Part shown: positions 5,337 to 5,576 of the stretch, in pieces | Layout of the letters: each line of letters begins with the position of its first letter | Position numbering within the stretch: position 1 is the first letter of the stretch | Assembly: GCA_030614645.1 (NCBI GenBank) | Contig: JAUWTR010000139.1 | Coordinates: 1-5,576, forward strand | Direction: 5' to 3' | DNA from: Candidatus Aminicenantota bacterium | Lineage (GTDB): Bacteria; Acidobacteriota; Aminicenantia; Aminicenantales; Aminicenantaceae | DNA length: 5,576 bases | The notes under the pieces: model-generated | What the model saw: only the letters and a program-made list of their open reading frames with translations | Told to the model about the DNA's origin: nothing | The model's database searches: none | Program-made: the position numbers and the translations under genes

Positions 5337-5576
5337 TCAGCGAATAACAATAATCCGATCATTATGAGGATAGAGTGCTTCTACTCCCTTCTCGGTAACA
5401 ATCGCATCGTCTTCGAGATTAAGGCTCATTCTACTTTTCGTATCCGGATTCCAGGTATTAATCACAAACTCAAAAGCAAAGATATTGTTCTGCTGAATTT
5501 TAAGGTGAGAACGGAACGGACGGAAGGGAGCCATTGATGGACCCAATTCAATCTCGCTGTTTCCTGTATTGCCCAC
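5337..5576 (-). CDS. M24 family metallopeptidase (Xaa-Pro dipeptidase-like), C-terminal end (partial)
   Basis: The frame is open to the right edge and ends at TGA 5337-5339, giving the last 80 residues of a longer protein. The apparent GTG at the edge is not taken as a start. The segment NNIFAFEFVINTW holds a glutamate at the position of the TIEPG glutamate of M24 enzymes, and LNLEDDAIVTEKGVEALYP matches the RxEDxxxVTEDGxExL block whose glutamate is the last metal ligand. Family enzymes are two-metal aminopeptidases or prolidases with a pita-bread fold; the other ligands (two Asp, one His) would lie off the window. FEFVINTW is divergent from the common TIEPGIY, so the peptidase specificity is unsure. 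It is transcribed in the same direction as the GT2 gene, 98 nt upstream. Confidence 0.7.
   Translation of the reverse strand: MGNTGNSEIELGPSMAPFRPFRSHLKIQQNNIFAFEFVINTWNPDTKSRMSLNLEDDAIVTEKGVEALYPHNDRIIVIR

Noticed and set aside
1..5576. CRISPR array, tRNA, rRNA, insertion sequence or phage genes
   Set aside because: No regularly spaced repeats, cloverleaf-like sequence, transposase motifs or terminal repeats were seen on either strand.

Overview
The window looks like chromosomal DNA from an anaerobic Gram-negative bacterium. A CooC-type nickel-insertion ATPase and a MetE/UROD-like methyltransferase suggest CO dehydrogenase/acetyl-CoA synthase (Wood-Ljungdahl) metabolism. Two lipopolysaccharide-type glycosyltransferases imply an outer membrane, and a twin-arginine signal implies a Tat exporter. 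A sulfate reducer or syntroph of the Desulfobacterota would fit. This is inference: the window holds no rRNA gene and no CODH/ACS structural gene.

Left part, minus strand (2565 down to 1): four tightly spaced genes read as one operon. In order of transcription they are a Tat-exported DUF362 protein, a 76-residue eight-cysteine zinc-ribbon protein, CooC, and the first 147 residues of a MetE/UROD-like protein cut by the window edge. Gaps are 12, 14 and 60 nt. The DUF362 start is moved to 2565, where a strong ribosome binding site lies.

Middle: a 262-nt divergent intergenic region (2566-2827) contains inverted repeats and weak promoter-like sequences. It is followed on the plus strand by an iron-sulfur flavoprotein (2828-3403) and a family 9 (heptosyltransferase-type) glycosyltransferase (3438-4442).

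Right part, minus strand: a family 2 glycosyltransferase of the WaaE/KdtX type (5238-4444) meets the GT9 gene tail to tail with one base between them. The two probably act on the same lipopolysaccharide core or a related glycan. Upstream of it is the 3' end of an M24-type metallopeptidase gene (5576-5337), cut by the right edge.

Most genes belong to known families. The most interesting part is the CooC operon: a small cysteine-rich protein and an exported DUF362 protein of different base composition sit with a CODH nickel-maturation factor and a possible corrinoid-linked methyltransferase. I see no CRISPR array, tRNA, rRNA, insertion sequence or phage gene.
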